Numbered from the stretch's first letter, positions 8,624-16,464 are shown. The stretch is DNA of 16,646 bases from Flavobacteriaceae bacterium (GCA_030633225.1 DAOVTF010000003.1:1-16646); one strand, 5' to 3'. Numbers and translations: made by a program. The notes: generated by a model from the letters alone, not told the origin.

Positions 8624-9565
8624 TTAATACAGATATCTTGTTATTTGACCAGCTTCAACCATTACCATTCTAAATATTAAACCACCCATTAAAATTAAAA
8701 GGGCCGGAACAATTGATGGTACTTTAAAACCCATTAATTCTATTCCTTCTAACATAGCTGGGAAAATGAGTCCGAGTATAACTACAAACACAAAGAACAT
8801 TACTGTGAATTCTCCACCCATTAAAATATCTAATGCTTCTAATTGTACAGCTGATCCGGCATACATTCCCATAAACATATGAATGATCAATCCAAGTTCA
8901 AGAATAATAAGTGCTAAATCAATTTTAGTAAAAAGAGTTTTTTCAAAATGATTTTTTGAAAACAGTATGATTGCAGCTGCCCCTGTCGACAATCCTGAAG
9001 TTAAGAACAAAGGTCCTAGAATAGGATTATTCCAAAGTGGACGAGCATTAAATGCCGATAATAATATACCAGTATAAATTCCTAAAATAATAGATAATGG
9101 TAGCATTATCATTGCCATTGTTCTTCTGTTTTCTATTAGGAAAGCTTGAAATCTTTTAATAAAATCAAATTTCCAATCCCATTTTGGAAAAATTTCAGTA
9201 GAATAACTGAACACCCAAAGAAAAGATAAAATAGAAATAATTAACAGAACCCATGCACCCCAAGACATTGGAGATTCAATTCTTATGGTCATGTACAATT
9301 GCCATACATAAAGCAGATGTGTTAGGTCGTACATTAAAGCAACTAAACCTATACTAATTGCAACAACTGCCACAATCATTGCGCCTTTAACAGCAGTTGG
9401 TACTTCTTTTTCTTTTCTAAGAATAGTGAATAGAGAGGCAAAAAATATGATACCTGCCGCCATACCTCCTAAAAATAAATAGAGTGATATAGGGAAATGC
9501 CAAACTTCTAAGACTGGATCTATATGTGGAATATTTCTTCCGCTAATAAATATTTCTTCTTCCAT
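8624..9565 (-). CDS. NrfD/PsrC-type quinone-interacting membrane subunit
   Basis: This is a 313-residue integral membrane protein with about eight to nine hydrophobic helices, the usual length for NrfD-family subunits. The N-terminal part HIDPVLEVWHFPISLYLFLGG is typical of PsrC-like proteins. These proteins carry no cofactor but bind quinone near the periplasmic face and pass electrons to or from the ferredoxin-like subunit. The gene follows the iron-sulfur subunit by 12 bp, in the order A-B-C of psr/phs operons. The complex therefore couples the quinone pool to a periplasmic molybdenum enzyme. The direction of electron flow (sulfur respiration or sulfur oxidation) is not visible in this subunit. 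Confidence 0.92.
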   Translation of the reverse strand: MEEEIFISGRNIPHIDPVLEVWHFPISLYLFLGGMAAGIIFFASLFTILRKEKEVPTAVKGAMIVAVVAISIGLVALMYDLTHLLYVWQLYMTIRIESPMSWGAWVLLIISILSFLWVFSYSTEIFPKWDWKFDFIKRFQAFLIENRRTMAMIMLPLSIILGIYTGILLSAFNARPLWNNPILGPLFLTSGLSTGAAAIILFSKNHFEKTLFTKIDLALIILELGLIIHMFMGMYAGSAVQLEALDILMGGEFTVMFFVFVVILGLIFPAMLEGIELMGFKVPSIVPALLILMGGLIFRMVMVEAGQITRYLY

Positions 9566-9577
9566 GATTAATATTTG

Positions 9578-10111
9578 TTATGTTAAATAAAATACATTTG
9601 GTTTTGTACCTGCTTCTGGTGCTAAAACTTTATGCTTTCTTGATTTTAATAATTGTGATACTTCACTCGTTGGATCGTCTAAATCTCCAAAATACATACA
9701 TTTTGTTGGACAAACTGAAACACAAGCAGGGAGTTGACCCTTTTCTAAACGATGATGACAAAACGTACATTTATCAACATACCCTTCAGGGTGTTGGAAA
9801 CGAGCATCATAAGGACAAGATTCAATACATGCACCACAACCAATACATTCATTAGGGGTAACTAGAACAATACCACCTTCGGCAACATAACTTGCACCTG
9901 TTGGGCAACATCTTACACATGGTGCATTATCACAATGATTGCATCTTTCTGATTTTAATTCTAATTCAATATTTGGATAAGTACCACTAACTGACTCTGT
10001 AACCCAATCTCTACAGTAACCCACGGGTACATTATTTTCCGTTTGACATGCAACTACACAGTCGCTACATCCAACACATTTTAATGTGTCTATTACCATT
10101 GCATATCTCAT
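9578..10111 (-). CDS. Four-cluster [4Fe-4S] ferredoxin subunit, PsrB/PhsB-like
   Basis: This 177-residue electron-transfer subunit has sixteen cluster-ligating cysteines in four groups. Group one is C12-C15-C18-C22, and group two is C57-C60-C65-C69 (CNHCDNAPCVRCCP). Group three is C89-C92-C95-C99 (CIGCGACIESCP), and group four is C115-C118-C130-C134, with a further C138. The order and spacing match the PsrB, PhsB and DmsB family, which bridges the Mo subunit and the NrfD subunit. There is no signal peptide, as expected for a protein exported in complex with a Tat-tagged partner. The start ATG overlaps the stop of the Mo subunit (ATGA), indicating translational coupling. All ligands are present; nothing looks degraded. 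Confidence 0.95.
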   Translation of the reverse strand: MRYAMVIDTLKCVGCSDCVVACQTENNVPVGYCRDWVTESVSGTYPNIELELKSERCNHCDNAPCVRCCPTGASYVAEGGIVLVTPNECIGCGACIESCPYDARFQHPEGYVDKCTFCHHRLEKGQLPACVSVCPTKCMYFGDLDDPTSEVSQLLKSRKHKVLAPEAGTKPNVFYLT

Positions 10112-12354
10112 ACTTCTATTTCTTTATTTGGATTATCAGCTAAAATTTTAACAAAATTACCTCTCATACCTGTTCCGCCCATTAAAGGATCAATAGATAC
10201 TTTAGTTATTAATTGAGTATCACTAATACCTTTACCAAAAGCTCTTGATAATTTTTTATTATTATGACCAAATCCGTGGTACATATAAACAGAATCCCAT
10301 CGTACTCGTTCGGTAACACGAACTTTTATAGGGAATGTAGAAATTATTCCATCTTGATTTTCTAACCAAACTTCTTGATTATTTCTCAACCCTTCAATTC
10401 TAGCTACTTTAGGATTAACCCAAAGTTTATTTTCATCTTTTAAATCACTTAGATTAGGATTGTTGATCGTTCTACTAAAAGTATGCATGGGTGAACGCCC
10501 GTAATTCAATCTATAAAAACCTTGTTCAGGTTGAGCATGAGCAGTATAAACCGGCATTGGGTCAAATCCTTTCGATTCTAATTCAGTAGAGTATAATTCA
10601 ACTTTACCCGTATTGGTTGCAAATTCAAAAGGTTCACCTTTTTTTAAGAACATTGGTCCAGATTTACGTTTAAAATTTTTGACACCAATTTTTTTCATTT
10701 CCTCTAATGAAGTCCCCAATTTTTCTAACTGCCATGAGATTACTTCTTCAAAATCGTTGTAATTAAAGTAGTCACCTAAACCTAATTTTTCGCCAATTTG
10801 TTTGGCTACCCACCAGGCTGGTTGAGAATCATATTTAGGTTTTACTGCAGGCATACGTAAAGCAATTGAAGGCTCTCTATTTGTAGCAGATCTTATTCCG
10901 TCATAACGTTCTAAATAAGTACACTCAGGTAAAACTACATCGGCATAACCGGTAATTTCCATTGGCATGGTATCAAGTACAACCATAAAATCCAAGGCAT
11001 CAATAGCTTTTTCAATAACTTCTCTTTGTGGTACTGTATTGACCAAATTTGTACCAGCAACAAACCATCCTCTTATTTGATGTTTGGTGTTATTACCTGG
11101 AATAGATGCGTTGATCAATTCATTAGTAATTCCCATTTCGGCAAATGGATATTTTTCACCAATTTCTTCCCATCCCCATTTTGGATGTGGATAAGGCGGG
11201 TGTGGAAACTTTGGAACTTTAATTTTTTCTTTAAAGTAAAAACCACCTCTATTTCCCCAAGAACCTAATAGTCCGTTTAAAATAGCAATTGCTCTTTCTC
11301 TTTGTGAATCATCACCGTACCATGTTACATGTCTTCCCGGATGGACAATAGTTGAAGGTGCTGCAGCTGCCATAGCTCTAGCAGTTTTACGAATTACTTC
11401 AGGTTTAATTGTAGTAATTCCATATGCCCATTCTGGTGTAAAGTTTTTAACGTGTTCTTTTAATTCATCAAATCCATATGCATATTGTTCAACATATTCT
11501 TTATTATAAATATCTTCATAAATTAAAACGTGCATCCAAGAAAGTAACAGGGCAATATCTGTTGAAGGTTTAATTGCCAACCAATGCTGTGATTTACTGG
11601 CAGCAGTTGAAAGTCTAGGATCAACAGTTATTATTGTAGCTCCATTATCAATGGCATCTGACATTTCCTGAACTTGCGAGTTATGCATATTTTCACCAAT
11701 GTGTGAGCCAATTAGCACCAAACATTTGGTGTCTCTAATATCTGTTGGTTCAGGAGATCCAACCCAAGATCCAAAAGTTAATCCAAAAGCAGTTTCTCTA
11801 GGTCCTCTACATTGTGCATAAGCAGGCTCACCAACTGTGTCAGAACCAAATGCTTTGAATAGATGTTCTAAATGACTACCTGGAGAACCATGTTTTAACA
11901 AAGCCATACTTTCAGCACCGTGTTTTTCTTTGATCTCCGTCATTTTTGAAGCAACTAAGGTCAAAGCTTCTTCCCAACTAGCTTCTTTAAAAACATCTTC
12001 ACTACCTTCATTTTTTACACGAATTAAAGGTGTTTTTAAACGATCGGTATCAGAATACATTCCTACACCACCTGTTCCTCTTGGGCAAAGTCTGCCATAA
12101 CAATGTGGGTCCTTTTCGTTTCCAATTAATTTGGTAATATTATTTTCTTCATCACTATAAGCCCAAGCCGCGCATTTCCAAAAACAAACCTCACAATAAG
12201 TAGGAGTTCTTTTTAGGTTGTTAGCGCTTTTTGCAAGTAGATTATTTTCTAATAAAGCATCTTGATTTAATGAACCAAATGCAGTAGCAGAAAGTGCCAA
12301 TCCACTTGCACTTAGGGCAGAGATTTTAATAAATGATCTCCTTGAATTATCCAT
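10108..12354 (-). CDS. Tat-exported molybdopterin oxidoreductase, PsrA/PhsA-like catalytic subunit
   Basis: This is a 748-residue enzyme of the DMSO-reductase superfamily. A twin-arginine signal (SRRSFIK, residues 4-10, then a hydrophobic stretch) sends it to the periplasm. A [4Fe-4S] motif follows: C54-x2-C57-x3-C61, closing with C90 in LCPRG. The likely Mo ligand is C182 (EPAYAQCRGPRE). The bis-MGD binding domain and the C-terminal molydopterin-binding domain (about 620-745) are complete. Length and motif set fit polysulfide, thiosulfate and tetrathionate reductases better than SoeA sulfite dehydrogenase, which is longer. Neighbours (YeeE/YedE, rhodaneses) point to a sulfur substrate; arsenate or other oxyanions are not excluded. 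It is the first gene of the leftward operon, about 80 nt from the predicted transcription start. Confidence 0.92.
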   Translation of the reverse strand: MDNSRRSFIKISALSASGLALSATAFGSLNQDALLENNLLAKSANNLKRTPTYCEVCFWKCAAWAYSDEENNITKLIGNEKDPHCYGRLCPRGTGGVGMYSDTDRLKTPLIRVKNEGSEDVFKEASWEEALTLVASKMTEIKEKHGAESMALLKHGSPGSHLEHLFKAFGSDTVGEPAYAQCRGPRETAFGLTFGSWVGSPEPTDIRDTKCLVLIGSHIGENMHNSQVQEMSDAIDNGATIITVDPRLSTAASKSQHWLAIKPSTDIALLLSWMHVLIYEDIYNKEYVEQYAYGFDELKEHVKNFTPEWAYGITTIKPEVIRKTARAMAAAAPSTIVHPGRHVTWYGDDSQRERAIAILNGLLGSWGNRGGFYFKEKIKVPKFPHPPYPHPKWGWEEIGEKYPFAEMGITNELINASIPGNNTKHQIRGWFVAGTNLVNTVPQREVIEKAIDALDFMVVLDTMPMEITGYADVVLPECTYLERYDGIRSATNREPSIALRMPAVKPKYDSQPAWWVAKQIGEKLGLGDYFNYNDFEEVISWQLEKLGTSLEEMKKIGVKNFKRKSGPMFLKKGEPFEFATNTGKVELYSTELESKGFDPMPVYTAHAQPEQGFYRLNYGRSPMHTFSRTINNPNLSDLKDENKLWVNPKVARIEGLRNNQEVWLENQDGIISTFPIKVRVTERVRWDSVYMYHGFGHNNKKLSRAFGKGISDTQLITKVSIDPLMGGTGMRGNFVKILADNPNKEIEV

Positions 12355-12436
12355 AAGTTATATTTTTAGGATTTTGATTTTTTAAGCTATTAAATATACC
12401 ATAAATTTTTAAATTGGTTTAGTATATTTTATTCTA

Positions 12437-12480
12437 CAAAAATATTATACAATTAAAATTTTTATAATGACTTTAATCAT
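12437..12480 (-). promoter_or_regulatory. Promoter of the oxidoreductase operon with a Crp/Fnr-type operator
   Basis: On the minus strand TATTTTTG (12437-12444) matches TAnnTTTG. The near-perfect inverted repeat ATGAC-TTTA-ATCAT (12467-12480) is centred exactly 33 bp upstream of the -7 centre, the same offset as at 5505-5548, and no -33 box is visible. The core TGA-N6-TCA is that of Crp/Fnr sites. Confidence 0.65.
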
Positions 12481-12482
12481 AT

Positions 12483-12520
12483 TGTGACTAGCGTTATAAT
12501 TTGATGTGACTAGAGTAACA
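12483..12520. promoter_or_regulatory. Direct repeats TGTGACTAG, 22 bp apart, in the divergent regulatory region
   Basis: TGTGACTAG occurs at 12483-12491 and 12505-12513, a 22-bp period, or two helical turns. The second copy extends into a near-palindrome TGTGAC-N4-GTAACA (12505-12520). It lies between the two divergent promoters, at roughly -80 to the left and -90 to the right, so it could serve as a tandem regulator site for either operon. The cognate protein is unknown. Confidence 0.4.
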
Positions 12521-12541
12521 ATTAATGGTTTGAAGAAGGAA

Positions 12542-12573
12542 AATATTAAATTTACAGCTGTAAATTTAATATT
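12542..12573. promoter_or_regulatory. Perfect 32-bp palindrome upstream of the dodecaheme cytochrome gene
   Basis: Arms 12542-12557 and 12558-12573 are exact reverse complements with no spacer; the centre reads TTTACAGCTGTAAA. It ends against the TTG of the putative -33 box for the rightward promoter, so it is well placed for an operator. Lacking a loop and a T tract, it is a poor terminator. Confidence 0.7.
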
Positions 12574-12601
12574 GTAAGAAAAATAATTAATTGTAGTTTT
12601 G
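12572..12601 (+). promoter_or_regulatory. Promoter of the dodecaheme cytochrome gene
   Basis: TTG (12572-12574), 19 bp, then TAGTTTTG (12594-12601) matches the Bacteroidota -33/-7 pattern. The expected start near 12605 leaves a leader of only about 13 nt before the ATG at 12618. The -33 box abuts the 32-bp palindrome. Confidence 0.6.
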
Positions 12602-12617
12602 TTTTAAATAGAAGTTG

Positions 12618-14510
12618 ATGAACTTTATTAGAAAGATTTTAAAGAATCCGAATCTGCCATTTGCTATAATTGGACTTATTATTGTTGGTTTTATTTTATT
12701 AAAACTGATAAATTATGATGAAGTTCAAGAGAATTCAAGCCAAGAATATATTTCTGTAAATAATCAAAAAGAATCTTGTTTAACTTGTCATACTCAAAAT
12801 TCAGGATTTTCTCAATATCACAACCCTGAATTGATAGGATGTGTAAGTTGTCACTTGGGAAATCCATCTTCAACAAATAAAGAAACTGCACATAAAAACA
12901 TGGTGCTTATACCCGGTAATTTAGCTGATGCTGAAGCTACTTGTGGTAAATGCCATAAAGAAGAGTTGTATAAAATTAATCATTCATTAATGACCACCAA
13001 CAGCGGTTTGGTAGCTGTTGATAAATTTATTTTTGGCGAAGCTGACTCACCTGATTATCATTATGATATTAGAGATATTAAATATTCTGCAGCAGATAAA
13101 CATTTACGAGACCTTTGTGCCAATTGCCATTTAGGGGCAGAGAAAAGTGAATATGGTAAAATTACACAATTGAGTAGAGGAGGAGGTTGTAATGCCTGTC
13201 ATTTAAATTATTCCGCTAAAGCAGAATCAGATCTTGAAAAATATTTAAAGTCAGGTAAACTCGAATTACCAAAAGTTCATCCTTCAACCGATATTTTTGT
13301 TAGTGATGAGCATTGTTTTGGTTGTCATAGCAGATCGAGTAGAATTTCAACCAATTATCAAGGTTGGCATGAAACATTGTTAGATGAAAATGATGTATTG
13401 AATAAGGATGGTTTTAAAGTATTTGAAGATAAAAGAGTTTATGAATACAAAGGCGAGGATGTACACCATACCAAGGGGTTACTTTGTATTGATTGTCATA
13501 GCTCACATGAGATTATGGGTGATGGAAAGGACTATTTACATGAAGAACAGGCAGTAAGTTTACATTGTGCCGATTGTCATTTTAAAAACAATCCAAATAC
13601 AATTTCTTATGACGATTTAGATAAAGAATCTTCTCTGGTTTTTTTACATAGAGATTATAAACATCAGGATAAGAAAATGTTAGCTGTAAAAAAAGATGGG
13701 CATCCTTTGGTAAATACTTTTGTAGATGAAAATAATGAGGTGTTTTTAATAGGAAAAAAAGATGGTAAAATACATTCTATAAAAAAACAAGGCGATGTAT
13801 GCTCCCGTGATAACGCTCATAAAAATGTGAGCTGCTCAACTTGTCATGCACAATGGGCACCAAGATGTATTGGGTGTCACAATAGTTTTGAAAAGAATAG
13901 TAAAACAGCCTATGATCTTTTAGATAAAAAATATGTCAAAGAGCAATGGACAGAGCATGTATTTGAATTTTTATCAGATAAACCTGCAATGGGTGTTAGA
14001 GAAAATAATGAAGGTAAAAAAATTGAACCAGCAATACCGGGAATGATATTAACCATTGATCACGAAAGTTTTGGAGGTGATGCTAATAAAAATTCTTTTC
14101 ATCGATTATATGCGCCAAATTCGCCACATACAATTTCAAAAGCAGTTAGAGATTGTAAATCATGTCATTCTAATCCGGTAGCCATAGGTTATGGAAATGG
14201 AAAACTAACATATGTTACCGCAAAAGGTTACGGCGAATGGAAGTTTAAAGCCGATTATGATTTAAATCCCAATGATAATTTACCTGAAGACGCCTGGATT
14301 CCTTTTTTAGTAAAAAATAAAGCTAAAATAGTATCAACAAGAACTGATTTTAGACCTTTTAATGTATCAGAACAAAAACAAATTCTTTTGGTTGGTGCTT
14401 GTTTGCAATGCCATAAAGATGATTCAAATGTAATGCAGCAGACCTTAGAAAAGGGATTGGATAAGGTACTTTTAAATGTAACGAAAGATTGTATTTTACC
14501 AATTGAATAA
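12618..14510 (+). CDS. Membrane-anchored dodecaheme c-type cytochrome
   Basis: This is a 630-residue protein with one N-terminal membrane span (about 14-31, PFAIIGLIIVGFILLKL) and a large periplasmic part. I count twelve CxxCH heme c sites, beginning at residues 54, 75, 109, 167, 191, 233, 290, 317, 406, 417, 513 and 595. All end in histidine; there is no CxxCK catalytic heme as in NrfA or octaheme tetrathionate reductase, so an electron-transfer role is more likely than catalysis. Two heme-poor stretches (about 321-405 and 421-512) may form non-heme structure, and the segment IEPAIPGMILTIDHESF lies in the second. A TTG sits directly before the chosen ATG. It diverges from the oxidoreductase operon, which suggests it takes electrons from, or gives them to, that complex or the quinone pool. 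I do not recognise a named family. Confidence 0.9.
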   Translation: MNFIRKILKNPNLPFAIIGLIIVGFILLKLINYDEVQENSSQEYISVNNQKESCLTCHTQNSGFSQYHNPELIGCVSCHLGNPSSTNKETAHKNMVLIPGNLADAEATCGKCHKEELYKINHSLMTTNSGLVAVDKFIFGEADSPDYHYDIRDIKYSAADKHLRDLCANCHLGAEKSEYGKITQLSRGGGCNACHLNYSAKAESDLEKYLKSGKLELPKVHPSTDIFVSDEHCFGCHSRSSRISTNYQGWHETLLDENDVLNKDGFKVFEDKRVYEYKGEDVHHTKGLLCIDCHSSHEIMGDGKDYLHEEQAVSLHCADCHFKNNPNTISYDDLDKESSLVFLHRDYKHQDKKMLAVKKDGHPLVNTFVDENNEVFLIGKKDGKIHSIKKQGDVCSRDNAHKNVSCSTCHAQWAPRCIGCHNSFEKNSKTAYDLLDKKYVKEQWTEHVFEFLSDKPAMGVRENNEGKKIEPAIPGMILTIDHESFGGDANKNSFHRLYAPNSPHTISKAVRDCKSCHSNPVAIGYGNGKLTYVTAKGYGEWKFKADYDLNPNDNLPEDAWIPFLVKNKAKIVSTRTDFRPFNVSEQKQILLVGACLQCHKDDSNVMQQTLEKGLDKVLLNVTKDCILPIE

Positions 14511-14558
14511 TTTAAATGTAATTCTAAAATATAATTATTGTTCAATTTGATATTTTAC

Positions 14559-14574
14559 TGTGAGGTATATCACA
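14559..14574. promoter_or_regulatory. Perfect CRP-consensus palindrome TGTGA-N6-TCACA
   Basis: TGTGAGGTATATCACA is a perfect five-base inverted repeat with a 6-bp spacer, sharing the TGA-N6-TCA core of the sites at 5535 and 12467. It is 48 bp past the cytochrome stop and 103 bp before a possible small membrane-protein gene. No TAnnTTTG box was found at the expected distance, so the target promoter is unclear. Confidence 0.55.
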
Positions 14575-14677
14575 TAAAATCATATTTCACATCACTCATA
14601 ATTACTTGATTTAGTGAATATAATAATATAAATTGATGTTGTAAAATAAGTGATTATTAATATTTAATTGTGTTATT

Positions 14678-14797
14678 ATGAGAACTAATAATTTATTTCC
14701 CAAATTAGCTGTTTTTTTACAATTGACTCTATGGAGTTTTTTTATTATTTCAGTGGTTTTTTATTTTGGTTTAATTGTATCTTTTATTATTAAGTAG
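14678..14797 (+). CDS. Possible 39-residue single-span membrane protein
   Basis: The frame ATG to TAG encodes 39 residues. It has a short polar, basic start (MRTNNLFPK), one long hydrophobic stretch (about residues 10-38, containing LWSFFIISVVFYFGLIVSF) and a terminal lysine. The pattern is that of small accessory subunits of respiratory complexes; the VFYFGLIV part faintly recalls NapE/TorE-type small proteins, but the match is too weak for a name. It lies 167 bp after the cytochrome gene in the same direction and downstream of a perfect Crp-type site. The alternative is chance: T-rich DNA readily yields hydrophobic short frames. Confidence 0.4.
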   Translation: MRTNNLFPKLAVFLQLTLWSFFIISVVFYFGLIVSFIIK

Positions 14798-14880
14798 GAA
14801 TAGCTTTACTGTTTATTTGATTGTCGGCAAAAGTTTATTATTGTTAAGTAAAAATTTGTTGGAATTTAAATAGTTTTGTG

Positions 14881-15558
14881 TTATCCCATTTTAGATATGT
14901 TTTCTAATTGTTTTTTGTCAAGTATGGAGATTTTAGTTTTATTTACATTAATGATATTACTTTTAGAAAAATCTGAAAGTATTCTTGATACAGTTTCTCT
15001 TGAAGTACAAGTAAGATCTCCTAACTCATTTCTTGTCAGGGGTAATGAAAAATTTTGATTATCAAAAATCTTTTCGGAAAAGTACAGTAATGCTTCCGCT
15101 ATTTTTCCGGGTCCTTGTTTTTGTACCTGGTTGATACATTTTTTATAAAATTGCAACTCATTTTTACATAGTTCAACTATGATCTCAAAAGCAAATTGCC
15201 CATTGTTCTTTATAATATCTTTAAAAACGTCAAACCCAATAAAACATGCAAAAGTCTTGGAAATGGTTGTCGCAGAATACTGATTAATTTTTGCACCAAT
15301 TGTTGTTGGAATACCAAGATATGCAGGACCTTTTACGATTCGTAATATTTGTTCTTTTTCGGGTCCCATAGCATGAATTTTAACAAGTCCTTTTCTAACA
15401 AAAACAATACTATAAGAAAGGGCATCTTGAATCATGATTTTTTCACCCTTTTTAAATTCAACTTGATTACAATTTTGGCCTAATTTTTCTAATTCATTTT
15501 GATCCAGTTTCCCTGTAGCTTTTGATTTCTTTTTACAATAAGAACAAAGGTCCATCAT
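14881..15558 (-). CDS. FNR-like Crp/Fnr regulator
   Basis: This is a 225-residue transcription factor. An N-terminal cysteine pair (C5-x2-C8) is followed by a beta-roll sensor domain (about 30-125), a dimer helix, and a winged helix-turn-helix (about 168-220, TRNELGDLTCTSRETVSRIL). The recognition helix keeps E188, S191 and R192, the E-x-x-S-R pattern of FNR, plus an Arg before the Glu as in CRP. C105 (ACFIGFDVF) falls where E. coli FNR has its fourth cluster ligand, but the compact three-cysteine N-terminal group is incomplete (C5, C8, then only C30), so an FNR-type [4Fe-4S] cluster is uncertain. The protein is a good candidate to bind the TGA-N6-TCA sites of this window. Two adjacent ATG codons open the frame. 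Confidence 0.88.
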   Translation of the reverse strand: MMDLCSYCKKKSKATGKLDQNELEKLGQNCNQVEFKKGEKIMIQDALSYSIVFVRKGLVKIHAMGPEKEQILRIVKGPAYLGIPTTIGAKINQYSATTISKTFACFIGFDVFKDIIKNNGQFAFEIIVELCKNELQFYKKCINQVQKQGPGKIAEALLYFSEKIFDNQNFSLPLTRNELGDLTCTSRETVSRILSDFSKSNIINVNKTKISILDKKQLENISKMG

Positions 15559-15769
15559 ATTTCAGTTTAGAAATGTTATTAAGATTTAATGCTTTAACAA
15601 TTAGCACAATTACCTTTAAAACTATTAATTAAAATAGTATTTACAAATAATAGTAAAGTTAATCATTTTAGAAGATAATTCATAGCGAATTATAGTTCTA
15701 ACTAAATCTTATGTATTTTTACTTAATTGAGTCATGGTTTTTGTAAAATATTTATGATATATATATTAC

Positions 15770-16453
15770 ATGTTGAAGAGAACAAAACAATTAAATATGC
15801 AAAAAAATAATTTAACAAAAGGCTTAACAATACTCTTTTTTACTGTTTCATTACTTGATATTATTGGTGTAGCAATCAATAATTCATGGTTGCAAGTTAT
15901 TTTTAAACCAATGATTATATTGTCATTAATGGCTTTGTATTATTTTTCGGTTGATAAGAAGAGCAATTGGTATTTGTTGGCTTTGGCATTTTCATTTTTA
16001 GGAGATGTGCTTTTAATGGACAAGAATAATTTGTTCTTATATGGAATTGCCGCGTTTTTAATATCGCAAATTCTATTTATAAAATTAATAGGAAGTCAGT
16101 TAAAGCCTTCAAGTTTTAAACAAAAGATTACAGCAATTTTTCCATTTTTAATTTACGTCATAATTCTATTAAGTATTTTAAAACCTAATTTGGGTGAGTT
16201 TTTAATTCCGGTAGTTATTTATGGAATTACTATTTCCATTTTTGGTGTAGTATCCCTATTAAATTATTTGGTAAACAAAACAAGAATTTCTCAAGTTTTA
16301 CTTTTTGGAGTTGTTCTTTTTATTCTCTCAGATAGTATGATCGCTTTAAACAAATTTCATGAAACTAAAGCTTATTACGGGGTTGCCATAATGATAACTT
16401 ATATTTTGGCACAGTATTTAATATTTAGGTTTATGATAGGTAAGAAAAATTAA
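15770..16453 (+). CDS. YhhN-family membrane protein (lysoplasmalogenase type)
   Basis: This is a polytopic protein of 227 residues with about seven to eight spans. The family motifs are clear: LAFSFLGDVLLMDKNNLFLYGIAAFLISQ in the middle and LFGVVLFILSDSMIALNKF near the end. YhhN/TMEM86 proteins hydrolyse the vinyl-ether bond of lysoplasmalogens; in bacteria the true substrate is often unknown. The start may be the ATG at 15770 or the ATG at 15797 (residue 10), which directly precedes the first span. The gene ends at 16453, where sequence of a toxin remnant takes over. It is unrelated in function to the sulfur island as far as can be seen. Confidence 0.88.
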   Translation: MLKRTKQLNMQKNNLTKGLTILFFTVSLLDIIGVAINNSWLQVIFKPMIILSLMALYYFSVDKKSNWYLLALAFSFLGDVLLMDKNNLFLYGIAAFLISQILFIKLIGSQLKPSSFKQKITAIFPFLIYVIILLSILKPNLGEFLIPVVIYGITISIFGVVSLLNYLVNKTRISQVLLFGVVLFILSDSMIALNKFHETKAYYGVAIMITYILAQYLIFRFMIGKKN

Positions 16454-16464
16454 GTAGAAATCTA

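Noticed and set aside
10108..12354. Assignment as SoeA sulfite dehydrogenase
   Set aside because: The subunit is about 750 residues and has the PsrA/PhsA-like layout; SoeA proteins are longer. Reaction direction is left open.
12618..14510. Octaheme tetrathionate reductase or NrfA nitrite reductase
   Set aside because: Twelve rather than eight or five hemes, and no CxxCK catalytic site.
14255..14545. 96-codon frame on the minus strand over the cytochrome 3' end
   Set aside because: Antisense shadow of the cytochrome gene with no own signals. The same holds for frames at 1838-2059, 4856-5038, 6847-7074, 9580-9855, 11026-11268, 12691-12891 and 14876-15058.
14501..14547. Inverted repeat after the cytochrome stop as a terminator
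   Set aside because: The arms pair only with a 3-nt bulge, lack G/C and have no T tract.
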